Shown piece after piece: positions 8,451-18,545 of a DNA stretch of 64,000 nucleotides; within the stretch, counting starts at the first letter, position 1, and each line of letters opens with the position of its first letter. Below the pieces are notes generated by a model that had not been told where the DNA came from, ran no database searches, and saw nothing but the letters and a program-made list of their open reading frames with translations. The position numbers were made by a program, and so were the translations under genes. Source of the DNA: Streptomyces roseofulvus (GTDB taxonomy: Bacteria; Actinomycetota; Actinomycetes; Streptomycetales; Streptomycetaceae); the NCBI RefSeq assembly GCF_039534915.1, contig NZ_BAAAWE010000001.1:3906001-3970000 (forward strand), written 5' to 3'.

Positions 8451-9644
8451 ATGACCGCTATGACGCGACTCAACCGACTGGCCGAGTTCGGCACCACGAT
8501 CTTCGCCGAGATGTCCGCGCTCGCCGCCAGGACCGGGGCGATCAACCTCGGGCAGGGCTTCCCCGACACCGACGGCCCCGAGGAGGTGCGCGAGGCGGCG
8601 GTACGAGCCCTGCGCGACGGCCGCGGCAACCAGTACCCGCCCGGCCCCGGCGTCCCCGAGCTGCGCACCGCGATCGCGGACCACCAGCGCGCCCGCTACG
8701 GCCTGGAGTACGACCCCGACACCGAGGTCCTGGTCACGGCCGGCGCCACCGAGGCCATCGCGGCCGCCCTGCTGGCCCTGGTCGAGCCCGGCGACGAGGT
8801 CATCGCCCTGGAGCCGTACTACGACTCGTACGCGGCCTGCGTGGCGATGGCCGGCGGCACCAGGGTGCCCGTCACCCTCCGCCCCCACGAGGGCCCCCGC
8901 GGCGGAGCCGCCGACAGGCGCTACGTCCTCGACCTCGACGAGCTGCGGGCCGCCGTCAGCCCCCGCACCCGGCTGATCCTCCTCAACACCCCACACAACC
9001 CCACCGGCACCGTCCTCACCCCCGCCGAACTCACCGCCGTCGCCGAACTCGCCGTCGAGCGGGACCTCCTGGTCGTCACCGACGAGGTCTACGAGCACCT
9101 GGTCTTCGACGGCGCCGAACACCTGCCGATCGCGACCCTCCCCGGCATGCGGGACCGGACCGTCACCATCGGCTCGGCCGGCAAGACGTACTCCTTCACC
9201 GGCTGGAAGGTCGGCTGGACCACCGCGAGCCCCGAGCTGACCGCCACCGTCCGCTCGGCCAAGCAGTTCCTCACCTATGTCTCCTCCGGCCCGTTCCAGT
9301 ACGCCGTCGCCGAGGCGCTCCGTCTGCCCGCCGCCTACTACGACGGGCTGCGCGCGGACCTCCAGGCCAAGCGGGACCTGCTGAGCGACGGGCTCGCGGA
9401 GGCCGGGTTCGAGGTCTACCGGCCGCAGGGCACCTACTTCGTCACCACCGACATCCGGCCGCTGGGCGAGGGGGACGGCTTCGCGTTCTGCCGCTCGCTG
9501 CCCGAGCGGGCCGGTGTCGTCGCCATCCCGAACGCCGTCTTCTACGACCACCGCGAGGCCGGCGCCCCCTTCGTCCGCTTCGCCTTCTGCAAGCGGACCG
9601 ACGTCCTCCAGGAGGCCGTGGACCGGCTCAAGCGGCTCGCCTGA
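8451..9644 (+). CDS. Class I/II PLP-dependent aminotransferase
   Basis: The ~397-residue enzyme has the fold-type I signatures LNTPHNPTGTVLT, the DEVYEHLVF segment and the PLP-lysine region GSAGKTYSFTGWKVGW. It resembles the DapC/YbdL-type aminotransferases that act on aspartate-family or methionine-related substrates, but specificity cannot be settled from sequence. Two in-frame ATGs (8451 and 8460) are possible; neither has a clear ribosome binding site. A strong terminator follows. Confidence 0.85.
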   Translation: MTAMTRLNRLAEFGTTIFAEMSALAARTGAINLGQGFPDTDGPEEVREAAVRALRDGRGNQYPPGPGVPELRTAIADHQRARYGLEYDPDTEVLVTAGATEAIAAALLALVEPGDEVIALEPYYDSYAACVAMAGGTRVPVTLRPHEGPRGGAADRRYVLDLDELRAAVSPRTRLILLNTPHNPTGTVLTPAELTAVAELAVERDLLVVTDEVYEHLVFDGAEHLPIATLPGMRDRTVTIGSAGKTYSFTGWKVGWTTASPELTATVRSAKQFLTYVSSGPFQYAVAEALRLPAAYYDGLRADLQAKRDLLSDGLAEAGFEVYRPQGTYFVTTDIRPLGEGDGFAFCRSLPERAGVVAIPNAVFYDHREAGAPFVRFAFCKRTDVLQEAVDRLKRLA

Positions 9645-9651
9645 GACGCCG

Positions 9652-9683
9652 GAGGCCGGGTCCCCCGCGGGGGACCCGGCCTC
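9652..9683. terminator. Bidirectional terminator
   Basis: A perfect 32-bp inverted repeat (arms 9652-9667 and 9668-9683) between the convergent aminotransferase and YbjN genes. It can serve both. Confidence 0.85.
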
Positions 9684-9704
9684 TGTGCGGTGGCGGCGGG
9701 GCGG

Positions 9705-10238
9705 TCAGCCCTCTTCGCCGCCCTCGGCCTTCTCCTCCGGGGAGGACAGGCCGAACTGCTCGACGATCCACTTGTCGAACTCGATCGAGGCGCGGACCCA
9801 GCTCACCGTGGAGGACACGAAGTGCTCCAGGGCGACGCCGGTGCCGATCAGCATCTGCGCCTCACCGATGAGACGGAGGGTGGCGGAGCCGTCCTCCTCC
9901 TCGTGCAGGTGGGTGTAGACCTTCGGCCACAGGGTGCGGCGGTTCCAGTCGTCGATCGCGTCGAGGACCTTGGCCCGGTCGTCGGCCGAGTGCGGACGGT
10001 CGTAGAACGTGCGCACCGAGAACACCTGCTGCTCCGCCTCGCCGCGGAACATGAAGTACGTGCGGAACTCCTCCCACGGCGCCGCGAGGTCACCCTCGTC
10101 GTCGACGACGTACTTCAGCTCCATCTGCTCCAGGAGCTGCTTCACGAGGTCCTGGTCGGGGACGACGGGGCCCGCCGGTCCTGCCTGCGGCTGGGGCTGT
10201 CCCCCGAAATTCGGAATCGAGGACGGGTCGATGCTCAC
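9705..10238 (-). CDS. YbjN domain-containing protein
   Basis: The 177-residue protein has the YbjN / type III secretion chaperone-like fold (LKYVVDDEGDLAAPWEEFRTYFMFRG, then alternating strands and helices, ending with an acidic tail). Proteins of this family are cytosolic, chaperone-like and of unknown client. I chose the GTG at 10236-10238, which follows GAAGGGA at suitable spacing; longer readings run through the divergent gene. It is convergent with the aminotransferase and divergent from the small exported protein gene. Confidence 0.8.
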   Translation of the reverse strand: MSIDPSSIPNFGGQPQPQAGPAGPVVPDQDLVKQLLEQMELKYVVDDEGDLAAPWEEFRTYFMFRGEAEQQVFSVRTFYDRPHSADDRAKVLDAIDDWNRRTLWPKVYTHLHEEEDGSATLRLIGEAQMLIGTGVALEHFVSSTVSWVRASIEFDKWIVEQFGLSSPEEKAEGGEEG

Positions 10239-10343
10239 CGTGTATTTCCCTTCGTACGGATGTTGCCATCCTCCCCCATCCCGGCCCGTCCGTGGCAAGC
10301 CCCGCCGGGCCGGATCCGCTGCGGGCTGACATGATCTCCGCCC

Positions 10344-10772
10344 ATGGGGGACGAGAAGAGGCCGTATCGCCGGTGGGTCTGGGTCCTGGCGCTGATCGGG
10401 ACGGTCTGCGCGGTGCCGCTCGGGCTGCTCGCGTGGGGCGCGTACTCCTTCGGCGAGGCGGGACGCGAGCAGCCGGTCGACTGCGGGAAGGCGATGGAGT
10501 TCGCCCGGGCCGCGCTGCCGGAGACCGCCCGGGACGCCCGCTGCACGGGGCGGCACTGGCAGGACACGATCGTCGAGGTGGACTTCCGGATGCCGGTGAC
10601 GGAGGTGGGCGGCTGGCTGGGGACCACCTACCCCCAGGGCGCGCCGCCGCACTCCTGCGAGGCGGACCTCTGCCGGGACGTCGCCTTCGACCAGCAGCTG
10701 TACGTCGACGTGACGGTGGTGTACGAGGACGGCGGCACCGCCCTCGTCCACCTCCGCGCCTTCGACACCTGA
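10344..10772 (+). CDS. Single-pass exported protein with four cysteines
   Basis: The 142-residue product has a signal-anchor helix (residues ~10-32) and a ~105-residue extracytoplasmic part holding four cysteines (in VDCGK, ARCTG and the pair SCEADLC). These could form two disulfides. No known domain recognised. Its stop codon lies only 6 bp from the end of convergent clpB, with no hairpin between, so the two transcripts must overlap at their 3' ends. Confidence 0.65.
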   Translation: MGDEKRPYRRWVWVLALIGTVCAVPLGLLAWGAYSFGEAGREQPVDCGKAMEFARAALPETARDARCTGRHWQDTIVEVDFRMPVTEVGGWLGTTYPQGAPPHSCEADLCRDVAFDQQLYVDVTVVYEDGGTALVHLRAFDT

Positions 10773-10778
10773 GGGCGC

Positions 10779-13364
<2,586 letters not shown>

Positions 13365-13433
13365 GTGCGGGGTCTCCTCCTGGGTGTGGTCCTCTGGGTC
13401 CTCGTCTGTTCTGACTCATACAGCGTACATAAA

Positions 13434-13454
13434 GTTGAGTCTATTCCGCTCAAG
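13434..13454. promoter_or_regulatory. HAIR operator for HspR upstream of clpB
   Basis: Read on the minus strand it is CTTGAGC-N7-ACTCAAC, one base off in each arm from the HAIR consensus CTTGAGT-N7-ACTCAAG. It sits 70 bp before the clpB start, and 38 bp before the divergent PPOX-type gene, which it may therefore also affect. Confidence 0.88.
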
Positions 13455-13491
13455 GTATCGGAGGTGGTCCGCACGGAGGTAGTTTCCGGGC

Positions 13492-13896
13492 ATGGCGACT
13501 GACCCGAGGAACCCCACGGACTCGTATCTCAGCTTCTGGCGCGAGTACCACATGTGCACGCTGACCACGCCGCGCCCGGACGGCACCCCGCACGTGGTGG
13601 CCGTCGGCGTCACGTACGACCCCGAGAACGGGCTGGCGCGGGTCATCACCAACAAGCACAGCCGGAAGGTCGCGAACGTGCTCGCGGCCGGCGCGGACGG
13701 GGCGCGGGTCGCGGTCTGCCAGGTCGACAAGGGGCGCTGGGCCACCCTGGAGGGCGTCGCGCACATCCGCACGGACGCGGAGACGGTCGCCGACGCGGTG
13801 GCCCGCTACGCGGACCGCTACGGCCGCGTGCCGACGCCCAACCCGGACCGGGTCGTCATCGAGATCGCCCTCACCCGGGCGATGGGCCGCGCCTGA
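13492..13896 (+). CDS. PPOX-class F420/FMN-dependent oxidoreductase
   Basis: The 134-residue protein has the split beta-barrel fold of pyridoxamine-5'-phosphate-oxidase-like enzymes (CTLTTPRPDGTPHVVAVGVTYD at the N-terminus, ATLEGVAHI later). The actinobacterial TIGR03618-type subgroup binds F420 or FMN and reduces unknown substrates. It is divergent from clpB across the HAIR-containing promoter region, which raises the possibility of heat-shock control. A strong terminator follows. Confidence 0.8.
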   Translation: MATDPRNPTDSYLSFWREYHMCTLTTPRPDGTPHVVAVGVTYDPENGLARVITNKHSRKVANVLAAGADGARVAVCQVDKGRWATLEGVAHIRTDAETVADAVARYADRYGRVPTPNPDRVVIEIALTRAMGRA

Positions 13897-13928
13897 ACCG
13901 TCCGCCGGGAACGGTCCCGGAAAAGCAC

Positions 13929-13967
13929 AACGGCGCCATCGCGTTTCAGGTCCGCGATGGCGCCGTT
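13929..13967 (+). terminator. Terminator after the PPOX gene
   Basis: Perfect 15-nt arms (13929-13943, 13953-13967) around a 9-nt loop, 32 bp after the stop codon. It also faces the 3' end of the minus-strand Rieske-like gene. Confidence 0.8.
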
Positions 13968-14012
13968 GTGTGGGGGAAGCACCTGAGCGATCTACAACGA
14001 CGGGGGCATCGC

Positions 14013-14333
14013 TCAGGCACTGCGGGGGGTGGCGGTGATGGTCTCAGGCTCGATCAGCTGGTGGTCCCGCTGGTCGAGGTTGACGAAGATCATGCCGTAC
14101 CTGACGGCACAGCGGATGGGCTGCGGAGCACCGCGGGGGCGGCGGAGGCACCGATAGGCCCGGACGTCCTCGTCCTGTTCCCGTGCGACGACCACAGGTT
14201 CTCCGAACAGGGTGACCTTCAGCGAGTCGCCACGGTGGGGGATGGCCGTGACGAGATCGACGAAGTGCCAACCGGACCGGTAGGCCGAAGCCATCTCCCT
14301 GCGGAAGACCCGGTCGTCCGGAGGGACGGTCAT
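14013..14333 (-). CDS. Rieske-derived mini-protein lacking intact cluster ligands
   Basis: The 106-residue product aligns by eye with the N-terminus of Rieske oxygenase alpha subunits: W..V...IP..GD....LFGEPVVVAR, then RAYRCLRRPRGA where CxHRG is expected, then directly GMIFVNLD, a motif normally about 60 residues beyond the cluster. The region with the second ligand pair appears deleted, and the histidines expected at the CxH and CxxH positions read as arginines (C62-L-R, C75-AV-R). A normal Rieske cluster is therefore unlikely. Its ATG overlaps the stop of the upstream repeat-peptide gene (ATGA), so the two are translationally coupled. Function unknown; a maturase, partner or remnant are all possible. 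Confidence 0.65.
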   Translation of the reverse strand: MTVPPDDRVFRREMASAYRSGWHFVDLVTAIPHRGDSLKVTLFGEPVVVAREQDEDVRAYRCLRRPRGAPQPIRCAVRYGMIFVNLDQRDHQLIEPETITATPRSA

Positions 14334-14596
14334 GCCCCGGAGTCCAGCGGAGCCGAGTCCCAGGTGGGCTCGGACTCGCCGGCCGGCGCGACGTCCCACG
14401 TGGGCTCGCCGAGGGCGAAGTCCCATGTGGGCTCCCGCTCACCGACCGGGACGAGGTCCCACGTCGGCTCGCCCGGAGCCGCGACGACGTGCGCGGGCGG
14501 AGCGTCCCACGTCGGTTCGCCGTTGAGGGCGACGACACCGACAGCAGCCGCGGCAGCGAAAGCTATGGCGCCAAGTGCACGAACCATCCTGGTCAT
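14330..14596 (-). CDS. Exported repeat peptide with five EPTWD motifs
   Basis: The 88-residue product starts with a basic n-region and a hydrophobic Ala/Val segment (residues 7-25), a signal peptide or anchor. The remaining 62 residues carry EPTWD at 27-31, 43-47, 55-59, 64-68 and 76-80, three of them preceded by Gly. Between them are short Pro/Ala/Gly/Val linkers. There are no cysteines and no Ser/Thr-rich core other than the repeat Thr. The layout resembles a multi-core precursor or a multi-copy pheromone precursor; neither has been shown. ATG at 14594-14596 follows AGAGGTGGAGATC. It heads an operon with the Rieske-like gene and is divergent from a LuxR gene. Confidence 0.75.
   Translation of the reverse strand: MTRMVRALGAIAFAAAAAVGVVALNGEPTWDAPPAHVVAAPGEPTWDLVPVGEREPTWDFALGEPTWDVAPAGESEPTWDSAPLDSGA
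14357..14518 (-). repeat. Five in-frame 15-bp repeats encoding EPTWD
   Basis: Copies at 14357-14371, 14393-14407, 14420-14434, 14456-14470 and 14504-14518. They differ only at third codon positions, while the linkers are diverged and 9-16 residues in period. That pattern suggests selection on the peptide rather than recent DNA duplication. Confidence 0.9.
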
Positions 14597-14721
14597 GGCC
14601 GATCTCCACCTCTTTTAATCACTACCTCCCCCGCGTTTAAGACGATGACTCACACCGATCCCTTCTGCCACCACCGCCAGGCATCATGTTCCTGTAATTC
14701 AAGACCCTGAGGGGGGTTCAT
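14597..14721. promoter_or_regulatory. Divergent promoter region, repeat peptide / LuxR
   Basis: A 125-bp interval with lower GC than its surroundings (TTTTAATCACTACC and GCGTTTAAGACG). No palindrome stands out. It must hold both promoters and any LuxR site controlling the peptide operon. Confidence 0.5.
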
Positions 14722-15705
14722 ATGGTGCCAATACGGGAGGGAATGGACACCGACCATCTCCCGGGGGAGCCCTGCGATGCCGGAAAAGCCCGGTACGCCG
14801 CGGCTCTCCGCGCCGGCCGGATAGCCCGCGAGGACCTCGCCGGCGATCCGTGCCTCATCGACCTGGCCCTCGTCCGCACCGATCCCGACGACGTGCGCTG
14901 GCTCCGCCCGGTGCCTCCGTCGGTCGCCCTGAACAAGCTGGTCCACCCGATCGAGCAGGAGATCCAGCAGCAGCGGCAGCGGGCGCTGGACCTCGCCGAC
15001 GCGTTCGAGCCGTTCATGTCGATCAGCACGCCCGACCCCTCCGCCGTCCAGGCGATCACCGTCCTGGAGGGGCTGGACGTCATCAACGACACCCTGGACC
15101 GGGTCCTCGACGAGTGCACCGAGGAGCTCCTCACCATCCAGCCGGGCAGCGGCCGCAAGCCCGAGGTCGTCCAGGACGGCCTGCGCCGGGTGGAGCCCCT
15201 CCTCGAACGGGGCATCCGGATGCGCACGCTCTACCAGCACACCGCGCGCCACCACTCGGCCACCATGGGGTACGTCGAGCGGATCGGCCCCTACGGGCTG
15301 GAGGTCCGCACCCTCGAGGAGATCATCGACCGGCTGATCGTCGTCGACCGGAAGGTCGCCTTCGTGCCCGCCCGCACCGACCGCCGGGTCGCCCTGGAAC
15401 TCCGCCACGAAGGGCTCGTGCGGTATCTGGTCGGCGTCTTCGACCAGTTCTGGCTCTACGGCGTGCCCTGGGAGGCGGAGGTCCCGTACACCCACTCCGT
15501 CGAGGGCGTCAGCGGCATCCAGCTCTCCATCGCCAAGCTCCTCGTCGAGGGCCACGTCGACGAGGCCATCGCGCGCCGGCTGGGGATGAACGTGCGGACC
15601 TGCCGGGCGCACATCGCCAAGCTCGCGGCCACGCTGGGGAGCGGGAGCCGGGCGCAGCTCGGGTATCTGATCGCCCGGTCCGGCATCCTCGAGCAGGACG
15701 GCTGA
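14722..15705 (+). CDS. LuxR-family solitary regulator
   Basis: The 327-residue protein has a long helical N-terminal domain with a TrmB/PLD-like layout (about 1-255) and a C-terminal LuxR helix-turn-helix (~270-320, DEAIARRLGMNVRTCRAHIAKL). It has no response-regulator receiver domain. Such regulators in Streptomyces are often beside small peptide or ATP-grasp genes. ATG follows GAGGGGGGTTCAT. Divergent orientation makes the repeat-peptide operon the natural target. The same subfamily appears as a remnant at 37.1 kb. Confidence 0.85.
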   Translation: MVPIREGMDTDHLPGEPCDAGKARYAAALRAGRIAREDLAGDPCLIDLALVRTDPDDVRWLRPVPPSVALNKLVHPIEQEIQQQRQRALDLADAFEPFMSISTPDPSAVQAITVLEGLDVINDTLDRVLDECTEELLTIQPGSGRKPEVVQDGLRRVEPLLERGIRMRTLYQHTARHHSATMGYVERIGPYGLEVRTLEEIIDRLIVVDRKVAFVPARTDRRVALELRHEGLVRYLVGVFDQFWLYGVPWEAEVPYTHSVEGVSGIQLSIAKLLVEGHVDEAIARRLGMNVRTCRAHIAKLAATLGSGSRAQLGYLIARSGILEQDG

Positions 15706-15710
15706 CGGGG

Positions 15711-16181
15711 GTGCGCGCGAAGGTCGCGCTCGACGGGACCGCCGGCACCCTGCGGGTCTCCGGGGACGGGCTGCCCGTCGTGGAGCTCGTCCGGGCGGCC
15801 GGGACGCCGGCCGACGCCCACACGCCCATCGGCACCCGCAGGGCCGCCCTGCTGACGCTCACCGTCGACGGCGTGCCCGCCAAGATCCGCCCGGCCCGCG
15901 GGCGGCTGCTGGTGCGGCGCTCGTACCGGGTGGACGTCCGGGCCGGCGGCGTCCGGTACCGGCTGGTGCCGTGCTCGTACGAGGAGAGCCGGCTCAGCCG
16001 GGGCGGGCGGCGGATCGGCACCCTGACCTCCAGCGGCGACGGACGGGTCACCGACGAGTGGGACGCCGGTCCGGCCCCGCTGGACCTCGCCGTCGGCACC
16101 GCGCTGGCCGCCGCGTTCGGCACCGGCGCCGCGCCCTGGTGGGAGACGCTCGGCGACATCGTGGGCGAGCTGCTGGGCTGA
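15711..16181 (+). CDS. Conserved hypothetical protein
   Basis: A 156-residue, mostly beta-strand protein (VDVRAGGVRYRLVPCSYEESRL) with an Ala-rich hydrophobic C-terminal stretch (DLAVGTALAAAFG) and final WWETLGDIVGELLG. It starts at a GTG 6 bp after the LuxR stop, inside GGGGGTG, so it is probably co-expressed with the regulator. No family recognised. Ends before a convergent terminator shared with hspR. Confidence 0.65.
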   Translation: MRAKVALDGTAGTLRVSGDGLPVVELVRAAGTPADAHTPIGTRRAALLTLTVDGVPAKIRPARGRLLVRRSYRVDVRAGGVRYRLVPCSYEESRLSRGGRRIGTLTSSGDGRVTDEWDAGPAPLDLAVGTALAAAFGTGAAPWWETLGDIVGELLG

Positions 16182-16188
16182 CGCACGC

Positions 16189-16226
16189 CGAAGGCCCCCA
16201 CCACGACACCGTGGCGGGGGCCTTCG
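16189..16226. terminator. Bidirectional terminator
   Basis: An 11-bp GC stem (CGAAGGCCCCC with its complement), one mismatch, then a further 5 bp (CCACG/CGTGG). It lies between the convergent hypothetical gene and hspR. Confidence 0.8.
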
Positions 16227-16243
16227 CGCGGTACGGCTTCGGG

Positions 16244-16687
16244 CTAGTGGTCGCGCTTGGGGCGCCAGACCACCAGGGCGCTCGCCTGCTGGACGTCCTG
16301 GTAGGGGACCAGGTCGCGCCGGTAGGAGGCGTGCACCTGGGCCTCGCGCTGCCGCATCGCCGCGGCCGCGCCCTCGACGGCCGTGGAGAGCTCGGCGACC
16401 CGGGCCTGGAGCGCCGCGACCTGGTTCTCCAGCTCGATGATGCGCTTGATTCCGGCCAGGTTGATGCCCTCGTCCTGCGACAGCTGCTGCACCTGGCGGA
16501 GCAGTTCGATGTCGCGGGCCGAGTAGCGGCGGCCCCGGCCGGCCGTACGGTCCGGGGAGACCAGACCCAGGCGGTCGTACTGCCGCAGGGTCTGCGGGTG
16601 CAGACCGGACAGCTGGGCCGCCACCGAGATGACGTACACCGGGGTCTCGTCGGTCAGTTCGTACGGATTGCGCCGTCTTCCTTCCAC
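16244..16687 (-). CDS. hspR: HspR, MerR-family heat-shock repressor
   Basis: The 147-residue regulator has an N-terminal MerR winged helix (VISVAAQLSGLHPQTLRQYDRLGLVSP), the arginine-rich wing GRGRRYS and a C-terminal coiled coil. HspR represses the dnaK operon and clpB by binding HAIR sites, with DnaK as co-repressor in Streptomyces. GTG start 4 bp after the dnaJ stop; it is the last gene of the operon, giving negative feedback. Confidence 0.96.
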   Translation of the reverse strand: MEGRRRNPYELTDETPVYVISVAAQLSGLHPQTLRQYDRLGLVSPDRTAGRGRRYSARDIELLRQVQQLSQDEGINLAGIKRIIELENQVAALQARVAELSTAVEGAAAAMRQREAQVHASYRRDLVPYQDVQQASALVVWRPKRDH

Positions 16688-16691
16688 CGCG

Positions 16692-17867
16692 TCACGCTCC
16701 CTTCGCCGCCTGGAACAGCTCCGCCCTGGGGTCCGTGTCGGCGGTCGCCGTACGGTACTGCTCCAGGGCCTCGCGGGCCTTGTCGTCCAGCTCCTTCGGC
16801 ACCGCGACCTCCACCGTCACCAGCAGGTCGCCGCGCGTGCCGTCCTTGCGGACCGCGCCCTTGCCGCGGGCGCGCATGGTCCGGCCGTTCGGGGTGCCGG
16901 CGGGCAGCTTCAGCGTGACCGCCGGGCCGCCGAGGGTCGGCACCTTGATCTCGCCGCCGAGCGCCGCCTCCACGTAGGAGACCGGCACCGTGACGGTGAG
17001 GTTGTCGTCCTTGCGGCCGAAGACCGGGTGGGCGTCGACGTGCACCACGACGAACAGGTCGCCGTGGGGCCCGCCGCGCTCGCCCGGGGCGCCCTTGCCG
17101 CGCAGCCGGATCTTCTGCCCGTCGGAGACGCCCGCCGGGATCCTGACCTGCATGGTCCGCGAGGACTTGGCCCGGCCGGAGCCCTTGCAGACCTCGCAGG
17201 GGTTCTCCGCGATCAGACCGCGGCCCTTGCAGTCCACGCACGGGTCGGTGAGCGAGAAGCCGCCGCCGCTGCCGCGCGAGACCTGGCCGGTGCCGACGCA
17301 GGTCGGGCACACGCGGGGGGTGCCGTTCTTGTCGCCGGTGCCGGAGCAGGCCGTGCACGGCTGCTGGCTGGACATCCGCAGCGGCACGGTGGCGCCCTCG
17401 ATGGCCTCGGTGAAGCTGAGCGTCACCTCGGACTCGATGTCCTGGCCCCGGCGCGGCTGCGTACGGGCGCCCGCACCGCCGCCCCGGTTGAACAGGCCGC
17501 CGAAGACGTCCCCGAGGCCGCCTCCGCCGCCGAAACCGCCGGCCCCGCCCTGGGCGCCGCCGAAGAGGTCGCCCAGGTCGAAGTTGAACGAGCCGCCCGC
17601 CCCGGGACCGCCGGCCCGGAAGCCGCCGTTCCCGAAGAGGGCGCGCGCCTCGTCGTACTCCTTGCGCTTCTTGGGGTCACCGAGGACGTCGTTCGCCTCG
17701 GAGATCTCCTTGAAGCGCTCCTCCGCCTTGGTGTCGCCCTTGTTGGCGTCCGGATGGTTCTCGCGGGCGAGCTTCCGGTACGCCTTCTTGATCTCGGCGT
17801 CGGTGGCGTCCTTGGGGACGCCGAGGACCTTGTAGTAGTCCTTCTCGACGAAGTCCTTCGTGTTCAT
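16692..17867 (-). CDS. dnaJ: Chaperone DnaJ (Hsp40)
   Basis: The 391-residue co-chaperone has the J domain with HPD (residues ~10-75, ENHPDAN), a Gly/Phe-rich linker, the zinc-binding domain with four CxxCxGxG-type repeats (~165-235) and the C-terminal client-binding domains. It stimulates DnaK ATPase and delivers unfolded clients. It is 33 bp downstream of grpE and 4 bp upstream of hspR. Confidence 0.97.
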   Translation of the reverse strand: MNTKDFVEKDYYKVLGVPKDATDAEIKKAYRKLARENHPDANKGDTKAEERFKEISEANDVLGDPKKRKEYDEARALFGNGGFRAGGPGAGGSFNFDLGDLFGGAQGGAGGFGGGGGLGDVFGGLFNRGGGAGARTQPRRGQDIESEVTLSFTEAIEGATVPLRMSSQQPCTACSGTGDKNGTPRVCPTCVGTGQVSRGSGGGFSLTDPCVDCKGRGLIAENPCEVCKGSGRAKSSRTMQVRIPAGVSDGQKIRLRGKGAPGERGGPHGDLFVVVHVDAHPVFGRKDDNLTVTVPVSYVEAALGGEIKVPTLGGPAVTLKLPAGTPNGRTMRARGKGAVRKDGTRGDLLVTVEVAVPKELDDKAREALEQYRTATADTDPRAELFQAAKGA

Positions 17868-17900
17868 CGACGTCCCTCCTCCCGCACGCGGGTACGGCTG

Positions 17901-18545
17901 TTACTCGCTGTCCTGCTCGGACGAGCCGGTCTTGTCGGTGTCGTCCGGCTCCTCGGCCTTGCCCTGCGCCCCGGGCTGGGGCTCGGCGACGGCCACGCGG
18001 GCGGGCCGGATGGTCCGCTCGCCGATCCGGTACCCCGGCTGCAGGATCGCGACGCAGGTCGTCTCGGTGACGTCCGGCGCGTACGAGTGCATCAGGGCCT
18101 CGTGGATGGTCGGGTCGAAGGGCTCGCCCTCCTTGCCGAACTGCTGCAGACCCATCTTGGCGACGACGGTCTCCAGCGATTCGGCCACCGACTTGAAGCC
18201 GCCCACGAGCTCGCCGTGGTCCCGGGCCCGGCCGACGTCGTCGAGGACGGGCAGGAGCTCGGACAGGAGGCTCGCGACGGCGATCTCCTTGACCGTGACC
18301 CGGTCCCGCTCCACGCGGCGGCGGTAGTTCTGGTACTCGGCCTGGAGCCGCTGGAGGTCCGCGGTGCGCTCGGTGAGCGCGGCACGGGCCTGGTCCAGCT
18401 GGGCGGTGAGGCCGGCGTCGGCCGCCGGCGCACTGTTCGCGTCCCCGGCCGGGGCCGCCGTGTCCTCGGGGGACTCGGCGGCCTCGGCGGCGTCGCCGGA
18501 GGGGACGTCGGGCTTCTCCTCGAAGCCCGGGGTCTCCTCGCTCAC
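17901..18545 (-). CDS. grpE: Nucleotide exchange factor GrpE
   Basis: The 214-residue protein has an acidic disordered N-terminus (1-60), a long coiled coil (LDQARAALTERTADLQRLQAEYQNYRRR) and the C-terminal beta domain (HEALMHSYAPDV...QPGYRIGERTIRPARV). It releases ADP from DnaK. The start overlaps the dnaK stop by 4 bp, so translation is coupled. Confidence 0.96.
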   Translation of the reverse strand: MSEETPGFEEKPDVPSGDAAEAAESPEDTAAPAGDANSAPAADAGLTAQLDQARAALTERTADLQRLQAEYQNYRRRVERDRVTVKEIAVASLLSELLPVLDDVGRARDHGELVGGFKSVAESLETVVAKMGLQQFGKEGEPFDPTIHEALMHSYAPDVTETTCVAILQPGYRIGERTIRPARVAVAEPQPGAQGKAEEPDDTDKTGSSEQDSE

